A stretch of 64,000 bases of DNA from Erythrobacter sp. (lineage in GTDB: Bacteria > Pseudomonadota > Alphaproteobacteria > Sphingomonadales > Sphingomonadaceae): contig CP073261.1 of the NCBI GenBank assembly GCA_019739335.1, forward strand, positions 1,556,818-1,620,817, in the 5' to 3' direction. Made by a program: the position numbers and the translations under genes. Position 1 is the stretch's first letter, and every line of letters starts with the position of its first letter. Shown here piece by piece: positions 46,483 through 55,731 of this stretch. The notes beneath the pieces were generated by a model that ran no database searches, had not been told where the DNA came from, and worked only from the letters and a program-made list of their open reading frames with translations.

Positions 46483-47325
46483 GTGATAGTGACCCGTTTC
46501 GCCCCCAGTCCCAATGGCCCGCTGCATCTGGGCCACGCTTACAGCGCCATTGTCGCGCACGATCTGGCGCGAGAACGCGGCGGGCGTTTCCTGCTACGGA
46601 TCGAGGATATCGACGGCGCGCGCAGCCGCCCCGAACTGGCGGACGAGTTCCGCCGCGATCTGGCATGGCTGGGGCTGGAATGGGAGGAAGTGCCCGCGCA
46701 ATCGACCCGGCTGGCAAGCTATCGGCACGCATTTATCGAGTTGTTCGATCGAGGTTTGCTTTACCCTTGCACCTGCACCAGGACCGAGATTGAGGCTCTA
46801 AATCCTCACATCGGGCCTGAGGGGCCAATTTATCCAGGCACGTGCAAGACAAAGCTAAGTCCCGGGCGGGAGTTTGCACTAAGGCTCGATATGAATTGGG
46901 CTATCCACGAGGCGGGATCAATGAAGTGGGAGGACGAACTCGCTGGAACGCAAGAGGCTGACCCAAGTCAGTTTGGCGATGTCGTGCTGGTGCGCAAGGA
47001 TGCCCCAGCCAGCTACCATCTCGCCGCCACGCTGGACGACGCGGCGGACGGGGTGACATTGGTGACGCGCGGCGCGGACCTGTTTGCCGCCAGCCATGTC
47101 CATCGCTTGCTCCAGGCGCTGCTCGGCCTGCCGGTGCCGGTGTGGCATCACCACGCGTTGCTGCTCGACGAAAGCGGGGAGAAGCTGGCCAAGCGGCGTG
47201 GTTCGCCTTCACTTTCCGACCGCCGAAATGCAGGCGAGGACGGCAAGGCACTGGCGCAAAGCCTCCGCATGGGCCAAATGCCCTATGGCATAAGCTTGTC
47301 CCCGTTCCCACATGGTGCCCCATGA
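46483..47325 (+). CDS. gluQ: Glutamyl-Q tRNA(Asp) synthetase
   Basis: The 280-residue protein is a truncated GluRS-like enzyme that lacks an anticodon-binding domain and attaches Glu to queuosine of tRNA-Asp. The HIGH-type motif is RFAPSPNGPLHLGHAYSA (about 5-22), with DIDGARSR following. A CTCT pair with a downstream Cys (YPCTCTRTE, GTCKTK) suggests the family zinc site, and the KMSKS-type motif is EKLAKRRG (about 233). The start is GTG 46483 or GTG 46489, directly after a repeat element. Codons from about 46740 to 46980 are strikingly different (CTA, AGT, CCA, GGA, TCA) from both ends, suggesting a recombined segment. Confidence 0.92.
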   Translation: MIVTRFAPSPNGPLHLGHAYSAIVAHDLARERGGRFLLRIEDIDGARSRPELADEFRRDLAWLGLEWEEVPAQSTRLASYRHAFIELFDRGLLYPCTCTRTEIEALNPHIGPEGPIYPGTCKTKLSPGREFALRLDMNWAIHEAGSMKWEDELAGTQEADPSQFGDVVLVRKDAPASYHLAATLDDAADGVTLVTRGADLFAASHVHRLLQALLGLPVPVWHHHALLLDESGEKLAKRRGSPSLSDRRNAGEDGKALAQSLRMGQMPYGISLSPFPHGAP

Positions 47326-47549
47326 ACACATTCCTCGTTATCGTGATCGCCCTCCTCGCCATCATGGTGGTGGTTTCGCTGGTGCGCGGCATCGTCGCCT
47401 TTCTGCAGACCACCAAGATCGATCTGGAGACCGGCGGCGAAAACCTGCCCGCGATGCAGGCCAAGCAGAACCAGGCGATGTTCGCGCGCATAAAGTACCA
47501 GGCGCTTGCCATCGTGGTGATCGCGGTGCTGCTGGCCGTGAACCGCTAA
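47322..47549 (+). CDS. Twin-transmembrane (HIG1-like) small protein
   Basis: The 75-residue protein has two membrane helices (residues 4-28 and about 58-74) joined by a polar loop rich in Gln, Asn and Lys (ENLPAMQAKQNQAMFARIKYQ). This is the layout of bacterial HIG1-domain/twin-TM proteins associated in eukaryotes with cytochrome oxidase supercomplexes. ATG 47322 overlaps the gluQ-RS stop (ATGA). The adenosyltransferase gene follows 10 bp later, so the three form one unit. Confidence 0.85.
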   Translation: MNTFLVIVIALLAIMVVVSLVRGIVAFLQTTKIDLETGGENLPAMQAKQNQAMFARIKYQALAIVVIAVLLAVNR

Positions 47550-47559
47550 GTTTAGCATC

Positions 47560-48141
47560 GTGGTCAAGCTCAACAAGATCTACACCCGCACCGGGGATGA
47601 CGGGACGACGGGCCTCGTCGACGGTTCGCGCTTGCCCAAGCACGCCGCGCGCATGGAAGCGGTCGGGCAGGTGGACAGCGCCAACTCGGCGCTGGGCTTC
47701 GCCGCGATCCTGATGAGCGGCGAACCGGGGGCCGATATAACGCGGATCCAGAACGACCTGTTCGACCTTGGTGCCGATCTCGCCACCCCGCTGGGCGAAG
47801 TGGGCGGCGCCGATTTCACGCCATCCGAAATGGTGCTCCGGGTGGTCCCCTCGCAGGTCGAGTGGCTGGAAGCGCGGATCGATGCGGTGAACGCCGATCT
47901 CGAGCCGCTCACCAGCTTCATCCTGCCCGGCGGCAGCGAACTGGCCGCGCGGCTGCATCTCGCCCGCACGGCCACCCGCAGTGCCGAACGCGCGATGACC
48001 GCGCTGGCATCGGCAGAACCGGTCAATCCGGCAGCGCTCGCCTATATCAACCGCCTGTCCGATTACCTGTTCGTGCTCGGCCGTGCGGTGAACGATGGCG
48101 GCAGAGCCGATGTGCTCTGGAAGCCGGGGGCGAGTCGCTAG
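47560..48141 (+). CDS. Cob(I)alamin adenosyltransferase (PduO type)
   Basis: The 193-residue enzyme transfers adenosyl from ATP to cob(I)alamin. The ATP-binding N-terminus KIYTRTGDDGTTGLVDG (about 6-22) and the RTATRSAERAM helix with the conserved Arg and Glu (about 137-147) are diagnostic, and the C-terminus has NRLSDYLFVLGRAVN. Translation begins at GTG 47560. It follows the HIG1-like gene closely; no cobalamin riboswitch is present upstream, so it is not an independently B12-controlled unit. Confidence 0.94.
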   Translation: MVKLNKIYTRTGDDGTTGLVDGSRLPKHAARMEAVGQVDSANSALGFAAILMSGEPGADITRIQNDLFDLGADLATPLGEVGGADFTPSEMVLRVVPSQVEWLEARIDAVNADLEPLTSFILPGGSELAARLHLARTATRSAERAMTALASAEPVNPAALAYINRLSDYLFVLGRAVNDGGRADVLWKPGASR

Positions 48142-48144
48142 TCG

Positions 48145-48170
48145 GGAACGCGCATGGCAGCCGGTCCGTT
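48145..48170 (+). promoter_or_regulatory. EcfG/SigT-type general stress promoter
   Basis: GGAAC (48145-48149), exactly 17 bp, then CGTT (48167-48170) match the alphaproteobacterial general-stress sigma factor consensus in full. The site lies in the gap just after the adenosyltransferase stop, and transcription would start about 15-20 bp before the ATG at 48192, with AGGAG correctly placed. Confidence 0.65.
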
Positions 48171-48191
48171 GAGCCTGCAAAGGAGATCGAC

Positions 48192-48539
48192 ATGACCGAT
48201 ACCAAGTCCAACGAAAGTCCCGAAGCACGCCAGGCCGACCTTGCTCCAGAGACGCATAACGACGAGCAGGACGATCATCGCAACCAGGCGCAGCAAGTCG
48301 CCGAGGAAGCGCAAGCGCTGACCGAGGAGAGTGCAAGCCCCACCGAAAGCACCAAGAGTCCGACCAAGAGCGACCTGATGAACGATTCGACGCAGGACGT
48401 GGTCGATCACATGCGTGACATGGAAAGCTCGGGCCGGATCGACATGCACGCCTTTGACGGCGAGCCGAACCACGATGACAATGTCGACAAGTACGGCAAG
48501 GCGAACAAGCCCGACGGCCTGCGCGGCGACGGAACCTAG
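48192..48539 (+). CDS. Small hydrophilic protein, likely stress-induced
   Basis: The 115-residue product is extremely hydrophilic and acidic, with low complexity (SNESPEARQADLAPETHNDE; SASPTESTKSPTKSD) and a conserved-looking end (DGEPNHDDNVDKYGKANKPD). It is probably disordered. No known family. ATG 48192 has AGGAG 6 bp upstream. A perfect EcfG-type promoter precedes it, which predicts induction by general stress or stationary phase. Its stop overlaps by 4 bp that of the convergent DUF202 gene. Confidence 0.7.
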   Translation: MTDTKSNESPEARQADLAPETHNDEQDDHRNQAQQVAEEAQALTEESASPTESTKSPTKSDLMNDSTQDVVDHMRDMESSGRIDMHAFDGEPNHDDNVDKYGKANKPDGLRGDGT

Positions 48540-48949
48540 ATCCGCGAAAGCGCGCCGTCGTCTAGCCACCACAGTGCGAAGATCAGCAGGCCCGCACCTG
48601 CGGAAATCGACCAGGCGATCAGGCGGATATTCGGCATCCTGGGAGAATCGACATCGTGCGACGACAGTCGCTGGAAAGCCCGGCACGCACGCCGCTCCGC
48701 GCTGATCGCGAAGACGATGGCAAGGGCGATGAACAGGGTTGCAATAGCGCGGGCCAGCCACGGCGGCTCGAACTCACCGAACAGCGCATTGAAACCAATG
48801 CCGATGGCGATGGCCGCGAAGGCGGTGCGCATCCACCCGGCGAAAGTCCGCTCCAGCGCCATGATCGTGCGATCCTCCGCCCAGTCGGTACGCTCTTCCG
48901 CCCACTGGGTGTTCTTGTCTCCGTCGCGATCGGGATCGTAGGTAGCCAT
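48536..48949 (-). CDS. DUF202 (YidH-like) membrane protein
   Basis: The 137-residue protein has three membrane helices and the DUF202 N-terminal signature RTIMALERTFAGWMRTAFA (about 27-45). YidH-type proteins are small inner-membrane proteins of unknown function. ATG 48949 is preferred; a TTG three codons upstream is possible. About 30 bp upstream on the minus strand is GGAAC-N17-CATT, one base from the EcfG consensus. It faces the hydrophilic stress-type gene, with overlapping stops. Confidence 0.8.
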   Translation of the reverse strand: MATYDPDRDGDKNTQWAEERTDWAEDRTIMALERTFAGWMRTAFAAIAIGIGFNALFGEFEPPWLARAIATLFIALAIVFAISAERRACRAFQRLSSHDVDSPRMPNIRLIAWSISAGAGLLIFALWWLDDGALSRI

Positions 48950-48988
48950 GCCGGACAAATGGCCGGAGGCGCAGGTAAGTTCCGCCGG

Positions 48989-49237
48989 TTATCGATCCGG
49001 TGCGATGGCCGCGTCGCCCCAGCCGTCTGCGGCAAGGTCGTCTTCTTGCCAGCTTTGGTGACGAGAAGGTCCAGCTTGCTGCGAAGCAACCTGCTCGCGC
49101 TGCGCCGCAATCCGTTCGCCGGCCAGCGCGATCTCGCCCGCCTGATCTTCAGTTCCAACCATCCGGTAAACGGCGAACAGGATGCTGCCCAGAAAGACGA
49201 GCGCACCCAGCCTGCTGCGGAACATGTAACCACGCAT
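48989..49237 (-). CDS. Small single-pass membrane protein after mutS
   Basis: The 82-residue protein has one membrane helix (about residues 10-25: LGALVFLGSILFAVY) and a polar, coiled-coil-like tail with many Glu, Gln and Ala (EIALAGERIAAQREQVASQQ). It begins MRGYMFRSR; the second Met is also possible. It starts 23 bp after the mutS stop on the same strand and may be co-transcribed. Function unknown. Confidence 0.55.
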   Translation of the reverse strand: MRGYMFRSRLGALVFLGSILFAVYRMVGTEDQAGEIALAGERIAAQREQVASQQAGPSRHQSWQEDDLAADGWGDAAIAPDR

Positions 49238-49260
49238 GGGACGGGGATACCAGCAGCAGG

Positions 49261-51885
49261 TTAACCGCCGGTTTGCGCCGCGAGTCGCTTGAGTTCGTAG
49301 AGCAGGTCAAGCGCCTCGCGGGGGGTCAAGGCGTCCACATCGGTGGTGTCGAGCCGCTCGCGCAGGGCATCCGCCTCTGCTTCCTCGGCCCGGAAAGCAG
49401 CAGCGAACAGCGGCAGTTCGCCCAGTCCCGCTGCCAGCCCGCCGGTCTCGGCGCGTCCCTTCTCCAGCCGGTCGAGCACCGATCTGGCGCGCTTCACGAC
49501 CGGGGCGGGGACGCCTGCCAGCTTGGCCACCGCGAGACCGTAGCTGCGATCCGCCGCGCCTTCGGCCAGTTCGTGAAGCAGCACCAGATCGCCTTTCCAC
49601 TCCTTCGCCCGGACATGGTGGAGTGAAAGCGCGTCGCAGGTCTCCGCCAGCCGCGCCATTTCGTGATAGTGCGTCGCGAACAGGCAGCGGCAGCGGTTGG
49701 TCTCGTGGATCGCCTCGGCCACGGCCCAGGCCAGCGCCAGCCCGTCGTAGGTGGAAGTGCCGCGCCCGACCTCGTCGAGGATCACGAAGCTGCGCGGCCC
49801 GGCCTGGGTGAGGATCGCAGCGGTCTCGACCATCTCGACCATGAAGGTGGAGCGCCCGCGTGCGAGATTGTCCGATGCGCCGACCCGGCTGAACAGCTGG
49901 TCCACCAGTCCGATTGTGGCCGATGCGGCGGGCACGAAGCCGCCAGCCTGCGCCAACAGGACAATAAGCGCGTTCTGGCGCAGGAAGGTGGACTTGCCGC
50001 CCATGTTCGGCCCGCCGACCAGCCACAACCGGTTGCGATCCGAAAGCGCGCAATCGTTGGCGACGAAGCGTTCGCCTGCTTTCGCCAGCGCCGCCTCCAC
50101 CACCGGATGCCGCCCCGCTTCGATGGCCAGCACAGGCTCATCGACAATGCTGGGCCTCGACCATTCGCCTTCGCTGGCGCGCTCGGCTTGCCCCGCGGTC
50201 ACATCGAGTCGCGCCAGAGCGGCGGCGCAATCGGCTATCGCCAAGCGGCGCTGCGCCACCTGTTCGCACAACTCCTCGAAATGCGCTTCTTCCGCCGCCA
50301 GCGACCGTCCGCCGGCCTCGGCAATGCGCGTCGCTTCCTCGTGCAGCGAGATCGAATTGAACCGGACCGCGCCGGCCATCGTCTGGCGGTGGGTGAAGCC
50401 GCTGTCGGGCGCCATCAGCGCATCGGCGTGGCGCGCGGGCACTTCGATGAAATAGCCGAGCACGCCGTTATGGCGGATCTTGAGCGAGGGAGTATCGATC
50501 TGCTCGCGGTACCGCGCTTCAAGCGCGGCAATGGCGCGGCGGGCGTTGCCCGAGACTTCGCGCAATTCGTCGAGCGCGAAGTCGTATCCCGCGGCGATGA
50601 AACCTCCGCTGGCCCGCTCGGTGGGCGGGGAGGGGACGAGCGCGCGGCTGAGCAGGTCGGTCAGTTCGGCGTGACCGGTCAGCGCCGGCAGCAGCAGATC
50701 GAGCAGGGCAGGGCGATCGGGCTTGCCCTTCAGGAGATCGTGCAGGCGCCGCGCTTCGATCAGGCCATCGCGCACCTGCCCCAGATCGCGCGGGCTACCG
50801 CGCCCCGCCACCAGCCGCCCCAGCGCGCGGCCGAGGTCGGGCAAGGCGCGCAGAACGCTACGTACATCGTTGCGCAGCAGCGGGTCGGCGTAGAACCACT
50901 GCACCAGTGCCAGCCGCGCCTCGATCGGTGCTTTCTCTGCCAGCGGTGCGGAGAGGTCTTCCGCCAGCAGCCGCGCCCCGGCCCCGGTCACGCAGCGATC
51001 GACCGCGGCGATCAGCGAATTGGTGCGCCCGCCCTGCTGGCTGGCGAGAATTTCGAGGCTGGCACGGGTCGCCTCGTCCATCGCCATGTGACCACCCGCT
51101 GGCCGTGCCACCGGCGGCAGCAGCAGCGGCAGCGTGCCGCGCCCTGCGTGATCGAGATAGGCCAGCAAGCCGCCTGCCGCTGCCAGCATGGCGCGGCTGA
51201 ACTGGCCGAAGCCGTCGAGCGTCGCCACTCCGTGGACGCGCCGCAGATGCGCTTCGCCGCCGTCGCTGGAAAAGTCGGCGCGCGGGCGTGGCACCGTATC
51301 GAGCGGCAACCCTTCCATATCTTCCGGCGCGACCAGCTCGCTCGCTCCGATCCGCGCCAGCACTCCTGGCAGTACTTCGGGCACGCATTCCTCAAGCGTG
51401 GTTGCCCCGGTGGAAATATCGCAGGCCGCCACCCCGATCACCCCGCGCACTTCGCACACCGCCGCCAGCACGTTCGCACGGCGCGGTTCGAGCAGCGCTT
51501 CTTCGGTCAGCGTGCCCGCCGTCACAAATCGGACGATGTCGCGCTTCACCAGTACCTTGGACGATGGCGTGCCCTCGCGCTTGGCGCGCGCACGGGCTTC
51601 GTCCGGCGTTTCCACCTGCTCGGCAATCGCCACCCGGCAGCCCGCCTTGATCAGCCGCGCCAGGTAGCCTTCTGCCGCATGCACAGGCACCCCGCACATC
51701 GGCACCGGCTCGCCATCGTTCGCGCCCCGGCTGGTGAGCGCGATATCGAGCACGCCCGCCGCCACTTTTGCATCGTCGAAGAACAGTTCGAAGAAGTCTC
51801 CCATGCGGTAGAACAGCAGGCAATCCCCGGCCTCCTGCTTGAGGGCGAAATACTGCTGCATCATCGGAGTTGCGGGGCCGGCCAT
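49261..51885 (-). CDS. mutS: DNA mismatch repair protein MutS
   Basis: MutS (874 residues) recognises mismatches and small loops. The N-terminal mismatch-binding motif is GDCLLFYRMGDFFELFFDDAK (about 21-41, with the Phe-x-Glu-type core), followed by connector, lever and clamp regions. The ATPase domain has Walker A GPNMGGKSTFLRQNA, then FMVEMVETAAIL and FVILDEVGRGTSTYDGLALAWA. A C-terminal helix-turn-helix dimerisation part ends at AAQTGG. I prefer ATG 51885 (MAGPATPMMQQYFALK), since the 26 codons upstream lack conservation. It is divergent from maeB, with 115 bp between starts. Confidence 0.97.
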   Translation of the reverse strand: MAGPATPMMQQYFALKQEAGDCLLFYRMGDFFELFFDDAKVAAGVLDIALTSRGANDGEPVPMCGVPVHAAEGYLARLIKAGCRVAIAEQVETPDEARARAKREGTPSSKVLVKRDIVRFVTAGTLTEEALLEPRRANVLAAVCEVRGVIGVAACDISTGATTLEECVPEVLPGVLARIGASELVAPEDMEGLPLDTVPRPRADFSSDGGEAHLRRVHGVATLDGFGQFSRAMLAAAGGLLAYLDHAGRGTLPLLLPPVARPAGGHMAMDEATRASLEILASQQGGRTNSLIAAVDRCVTGAGARLLAEDLSAPLAEKAPIEARLALVQWFYADPLLRNDVRSVLRALPDLGRALGRLVAGRGSPRDLGQVRDGLIEARRLHDLLKGKPDRPALLDLLLPALTGHAELTDLLSRALVPSPPTERASGGFIAAGYDFALDELREVSGNARRAIAALEARYREQIDTPSLKIRHNGVLGYFIEVPARHADALMAPDSGFTHRQTMAGAVRFNSISLHEEATRIAEAGGRSLAAEEAHFEELCEQVAQRRLAIADCAAALARLDVTAGQAERASEGEWSRPSIVDEPVLAIEAGRHPVVEAALAKAGERFVANDCALSDRNRLWLVGGPNMGGKSTFLRQNALIVLLAQAGGFVPAASATIGLVDQLFSRVGASDNLARGRSTFMVEMVETAAILTQAGPRSFVILDEVGRGTSTYDGLALAWAVAEAIHETNRCRCLFATHYHEMARLAETCDALSLHHVRAKEWKGDLVLLHELAEGAADRSYGLAVAKLAGVPAPVVKRARSVLDRLEKGRAETGGLAAGLGELPLFAAAFRAEEAEADALRERLDTTDVDALTPREALDLLYELKRLAAQTGG

Positions 51886-52000
51886 CGAACCGCGAGGCGT
51901 AGCGGCCAATGCGGCGATTCGGGAAGGGCAACGGACCAGCTTTCCCCTATCCCCGCGCGGCAAGTGCCTCTATGCGGGCCGCAATACAGGAGTGCGAGCC

Positions 52001-54265
52001 TTGGACGAAAAAGAGAATACCGGTTTCACCACGCGCGAAGCGCTGTTCTATCACGAGACGATCCGCCCCGGTAAGATCGAGATCATCGCCTCCAAGCCGA
52101 TGACCACCCAGCGCGATCTCAGCCTCGCCTATTCCCCCGGCGTGGCCGCCCCGGTCGAAGCCATTGCCCGCGATCCCTCGCTGGCGGCGAAATATACCGC
52201 ACGCGCCAATCTGGTGGCGGTGATTTCCAACGGCACCGCGATCCTCGGCCTCGGCAATCTCGGCGCGCTGGCGTCCAAGCCGGTGATGGAAGGCAAGGCG
52301 GTGCTGTTCAAGCGCTTCGCCGATGTCGATTCGATCGATATCGAATTGGATACTGAAGATCCTGAAGCCTTCATCAACGCCGTGGCGCTGATGGAGCCCA
52401 CCTTCGGCGGCATCAACCTGGAAGACATCGCCGCGCCCGAATGCTTCATCATCGAGCAGGCGCTGCGCGAACGGATGAAGATCCCGGTGATGCACGACGA
52501 TCAGCACGGCACCGCGATCATCGCGGCGGCGGGCCTGCTTAATGCCGCGCATCTGACCGGACGCGAGTTCAAGGATTGCAAGATGGTTGTGAACGGCGCG
52601 GGCGCATCGGCGCTCGCCTGCACCGCGCTGATCAAGGCGATGGGCGTGCCGCACGAGAATGTGATCGTCTGCGACCGGTCCGGGCCGATCTATCCGGGTC
52701 GCGAGGGGGTTGACCAGTGGAAGAGCGCACACGCGGTGGACACCCCGCACCGTTCGCTGGAGGAAGCGCTCGAAGGCGCGGACATCTTCCTCGGCCTCTC
52801 GGCAGCGGGCGCGCTGAAGCCCGAATGGGTGCGCAAGATGGCGGACCAGCCGATCATCTTCGCGATGGCCAATCCCACGCCCGAAATCATGCCCGACGAA
52901 GCCAAAGCCGTCCGCCCGGACGCGATCATCGCCACCGGGCGCAGCGATTTTCCCAACCAGGTCAACAACGTGCTCGGCTTCCCCTTCATCTTCCGCGGTG
53001 CGCTCGATGTGCGGGCGACGACGATCAACGAGGAGATGAAAGTCGCCGCCGCGCGCGCGATTGCGGAGCTGGCGCGCGAACGGGTGCCCGAAGAAGTCGC
53101 CGCCGCCTATGGCATCAACCAGAAGTTCGGCCGCGAATACATCATCCCCGCGCCCTTCGATCCCCGGCTGATGGAGCGGGTGTCCTGCGCCGTAGCCAAG
53201 GCGGCGATGGATTCGGGCGTGGCGCAGGAGCCGATTGCCGATTTCGAGGAATATACCCTGCGGCTGCGCAGCCGCCTCAATCCCACCACCTCCGCGCTCA
53301 CCCGCGTATATGAGGATGCCAAGGCCAACCCCAAGCGGATGGTCTTCGCCGAAGCGGAAGAGGACGTCGCGCTGAGAGCGGCGATCCAGTTCCGCGATTT
53401 CGGTTACGGCACCCCGATCCTCGTCGGGCGGACTGAGAAGGTGCTCGACAAGCTGCGCGAATTGCAGGTGGACGATCCCGAGAGCTTCGAGATCGCCAAT
53501 TCGGCGAACTACGAGAAGATCGAGCCGATGGTGGAGTACCTCTACAAGCGACTCCAGCGGCGCGGCTATACCGAGCGTGACGTGCGGCGCATGGTCAATC
53601 AGGAGCGCAACGTGTTCGCCGCGCTGCTGCTTGCGATCGGTGAAGGCGACGCGATGATCACCGGCCTCACCCGCACCTACAGCCAGACCGCGCGCGAAAT
53701 TGCCCGCGTGCTCGACTCCAAGCCCGGCGCAACACCCTTCGGCATCCACATGATCGTGGGCAAGAACCACACTACCTTCCTTGCCGACACCACGATCAAC
53801 GAACGCCCCAGCGCGACCCAACTGGCACATATCGCCAAAGAAACCGCTGCTGTGGCGCGGCGGATGGGGCACGAGCCGCGCGTCGCCTTCCTCTCCTATT
53901 CGACTTTCGGCAATCCGTCGGGCCAGTGGCTCGGCAGCATCCGTGAGGCGGTGGCGCTGCTCGACGCGGACGAAACCGTGAATTTCGAATACGAAGGCGA
54001 AATGGCTCCCGATGCTGCTCTCAATCCAAAGGTGATGAAGCTCTATCCGTTCAGCCGCCTGTCCGGTCCGGCCAACGTGCTGATCATGCCGGGGCTGCAA
54101 AGCGCCAATCTATCGGCCAAGCTGCTCCGCGAACTGTCGGGTGATGCCACCATCGGGCCGATGCTGATCGGTTCGGAAAAACCGGTGCAGATCGCCCCGA
54201 TGACCGCCATCGCGCCCGATGTGCTGACCCTGGCGGTGCTGGCGAGCGCGGGGATCCTGGGTTAA
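52001..54265 (+). CDS. maeB: NADP-dependent malic enzyme with phosphotransacetylase-like domain
   Basis: MaeB (754 residues) decarboxylates malate to pyruvate, making NADPH. The malic domain (about 10-430) shows [38 protein letters not shown] and the NAD(P)-binding [10 protein letters not shown]. The C-terminal third (about 430-754) is a PTA-like regulatory domain ([23 protein letters not shown] start; [20 protein letters not shown]). I choose TTG 52001, with AGGAG 8 bp upstream (the GTG four codons earlier overlaps that SD), giving the family's usual start ([18 protein letters not shown]). Long open frames antisense to it are shadows. Confidence 0.95.
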   Translation: MDEKENTGFTTREALFYHETIRPGKIEIIASKPMTTQRDLSLAYSPGVAAPVEAIARDPSLAAKYTARANLVAVISNGTAILGLGNLGALASKPVMEGKAVLFKRFADVDSIDIELDTEDPEAFINAVALMEPTFGGINLEDIAAPECFIIEQALRERMKIPVMHDDQHGTAIIAAAGLLNAAHLTGREFKDCKMVVNGAGASALACTALIKAMGVPHENVIVCDRSGPIYPGREGVDQWKSAHAVDTPHRSLEEALEGADIFLGLSAAGALKPEWVRKMADQPIIFAMANPTPEIMPDEAKAVRPDAIIATGRSDFPNQVNNVLGFPFIFRGALDVRATTINEEMKVAAARAIAELARERVPEEVAAAYGINQKFGREYIIPAPFDPRLMERVSCAVAKAAMDSGVAQEPIADFEEYTLRLRSRLNPTTSALTRVYEDAKANPKRMVFAEAEEDVALRAAIQFRDFGYGTPILVGRTEKVLDKLRELQVDDPESFEIANSANYEKIEPMVEYLYKRLQRRGYTERDVRRMVNQERNVFAALLLAIGEGDAMITGLTRTYSQTAREIARVLDSKPGATPFGIHMIVGKNHTTFLADTTINERPSATQLAHIAKETAAVARRMGHEPRVAFLSYSTFGNPSGQWLGSIREAVALLDADETVNFEYEGEMAPDAALNPKVMKLYPFSRLSGPANVLIMPGLQSANLSAKLLRELSGDATIGPMLIGSEKPVQIAPMTAIAPDVLTLAVLASAGILG

Positions 54266-54326
54266 CCGCAGCCGGAACGGCGGGTTCAGGTGCAATTCAA
54301 GCGCTTGGCGCTGTATTGCCGATGAC

Positions 54327-55727
54327 ATGACCGCGCCAATTCGCATTGCCACCGACCGTTTCGGTCTGGGAGCTATTCCCGGCGAGACGCTGCCGGGCGA
54401 CTTGCGTGGCTGGCTTACGAGCCAGTTGCGCCAGTTCGATCCCGCTCCGGCGGCGCTTGGCAGCCGCACCGCGCGGATGGCGGAGCTTGCCCGTATCCTG
54501 CCGACGCGCGTGGCGAACAACCGGTTGAAACGGGAGGGCAATCAGGCCGAGCAGGATGCCGCCCTGGCGAGCAATCGCGAACTTGGCGAGGATATCCGGC
54601 GTGCCCATGCCGAGGCCGTGTTGGCGCGGCTTCGGGTGGCGACCGCAAGTGCCACCCCGTTCGCGGAACGTCTGGTCCATTTCTGGTCCAACCACTTTTC
54701 CGTCTCGATGCAAAAGGTGCTGGTCGGGTCGTTCGTCGCCGATTTCGAGTTTTCGGCCGTTCGCCCGCACGTCATGGGCAACTTCCGCGATCTGCTGCGG
54801 TCTGCGGTGTTGCATCCGGCGATGCTGCAATACCTCGACCAGAACATTTCGATCGGGCCATCGAGTCCGCTGGCAGGCCGCTACAGACGATTGCAGGGAC
54901 TCAATGAAAACCTCGGTCGCGAAGTGCTGGAATTGCATACGTTGGGTGCGGGTGGAGGATATTCCCAAGCCGACGTGACCGAACTGGCTCTGGCGCTGAC
55001 GGGCTGGACGGTAGCCGGCCTCGGAGGTGGGGGAATTGCGCGGGAGATCGATTGGGCTCCCGGTGAGGCTGGATTCCTTCCGGCCGCACATGAACCCGGC
55101 CGGCGAACTGTGCTGGGGCGGAACTATGCCGAAGATGGCCAGCAGCAAGCGGTGGCGATCCTTCGCGACCTTGCCCTGCATCCTTCGACCGCGCGCCACA
55201 TTGCCACCAAGCTGGCGCGCCATTTCATCGCGGATGATCCGCCCGCTGCCGCTATCGAAAGGTTGCAACGGGCTTACCAGGATAGCGGGGGCGATTTGCC
55301 TTCGGTCTATGCTGCCTTGATCGATGAGCCGGAAGTGTGGCGCGCGCAACGGACCAAGATTCGCAATCCCTGGGACTGGATGGTGGCCACGAACCGCGCC
55401 GTGGGTGTCGAACGATCTGCCCGGCTCGCAGAGCTGTCGCCCGGTTTGCTGCAACAGATGGGCCAGTCGGTATGGCGGGTCGACAGCCCGGCTGGCTGGG
55501 GAGACACGGCGCAGGATTGGGCGGGTTCCGGAGCCCTCCTTACGCGGGTGGAAATCGCCAGCCTGGTTGCCCGCCGCGTCGGCAATGTTGCCGATGCCGC
55601 AGCGCTCGCTCGCGAAGTCCTGGGCGACGCGCTGCATAGCACCACGAGCGATGCCATCGATAGCGTGACCGAACAGCCCCTGCGGCTGGCGCTGTTGTTC
55701 GCGAGCCCGGAATTCCAGCGGAGATGA
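54327..55727 (+). CDS. DUF1800 family protein
   Basis: The 466-residue protein is of the DUF1800 type: RFGLGAIPGE (about 11), PFAERLVHFWSNHFSVS (about 111-127), LLRSAVLHPAMLQYLDQ (about 155) and ENLGREVLELHTLG (about 193), followed by DVTELALALTGWTV. No signal peptide is evident. DUF1800 genes are almost always followed by DUF1501 genes, as here (4 bp gap), and the pair is thought to make a secreted or envelope-associated product of unknown function. The start at 54327 lies 61 bp after maeB. Confidence 0.88.
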   Translation: MTAPIRIATDRFGLGAIPGETLPGDLRGWLTSQLRQFDPAPAALGSRTARMAELARILPTRVANNRLKREGNQAEQDAALASNRELGEDIRRAHAEAVLARLRVATASATPFAERLVHFWSNHFSVSMQKVLVGSFVADFEFSAVRPHVMGNFRDLLRSAVLHPAMLQYLDQNISIGPSSPLAGRYRRLQGLNENLGREVLELHTLGAGGGYSQADVTELALALTGWTVAGLGGGGIAREIDWAPGEAGFLPAAHEPGRRTVLGRNYAEDGQQQAVAILRDLALHPSTARHIATKLARHFIADDPPAAAIERLQRAYQDSGGDLPSVYAALIDEPEVWRAQRTKIRNPWDWMVATNRAVGVERSARLAELSPGLLQQMGQSVWRVDSPAGWGDTAQDWAGSGALLTRVEIASLVARRVGNVADAAALAREVLGDALHSTTSDAIDSVTEQPLRLALLFASPEFQRR

Positions 55728-55731
55728 CACC

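Noticed and set aside
49663..52074. An 803-codon open frame on the plus strand opposite mutS, and similar long frames opposite maeB, ggt and dxs
   Set aside because: These are antisense shadows produced by the high GC of real genes; their translations are rich in Arg, His and Gln and show no family features.
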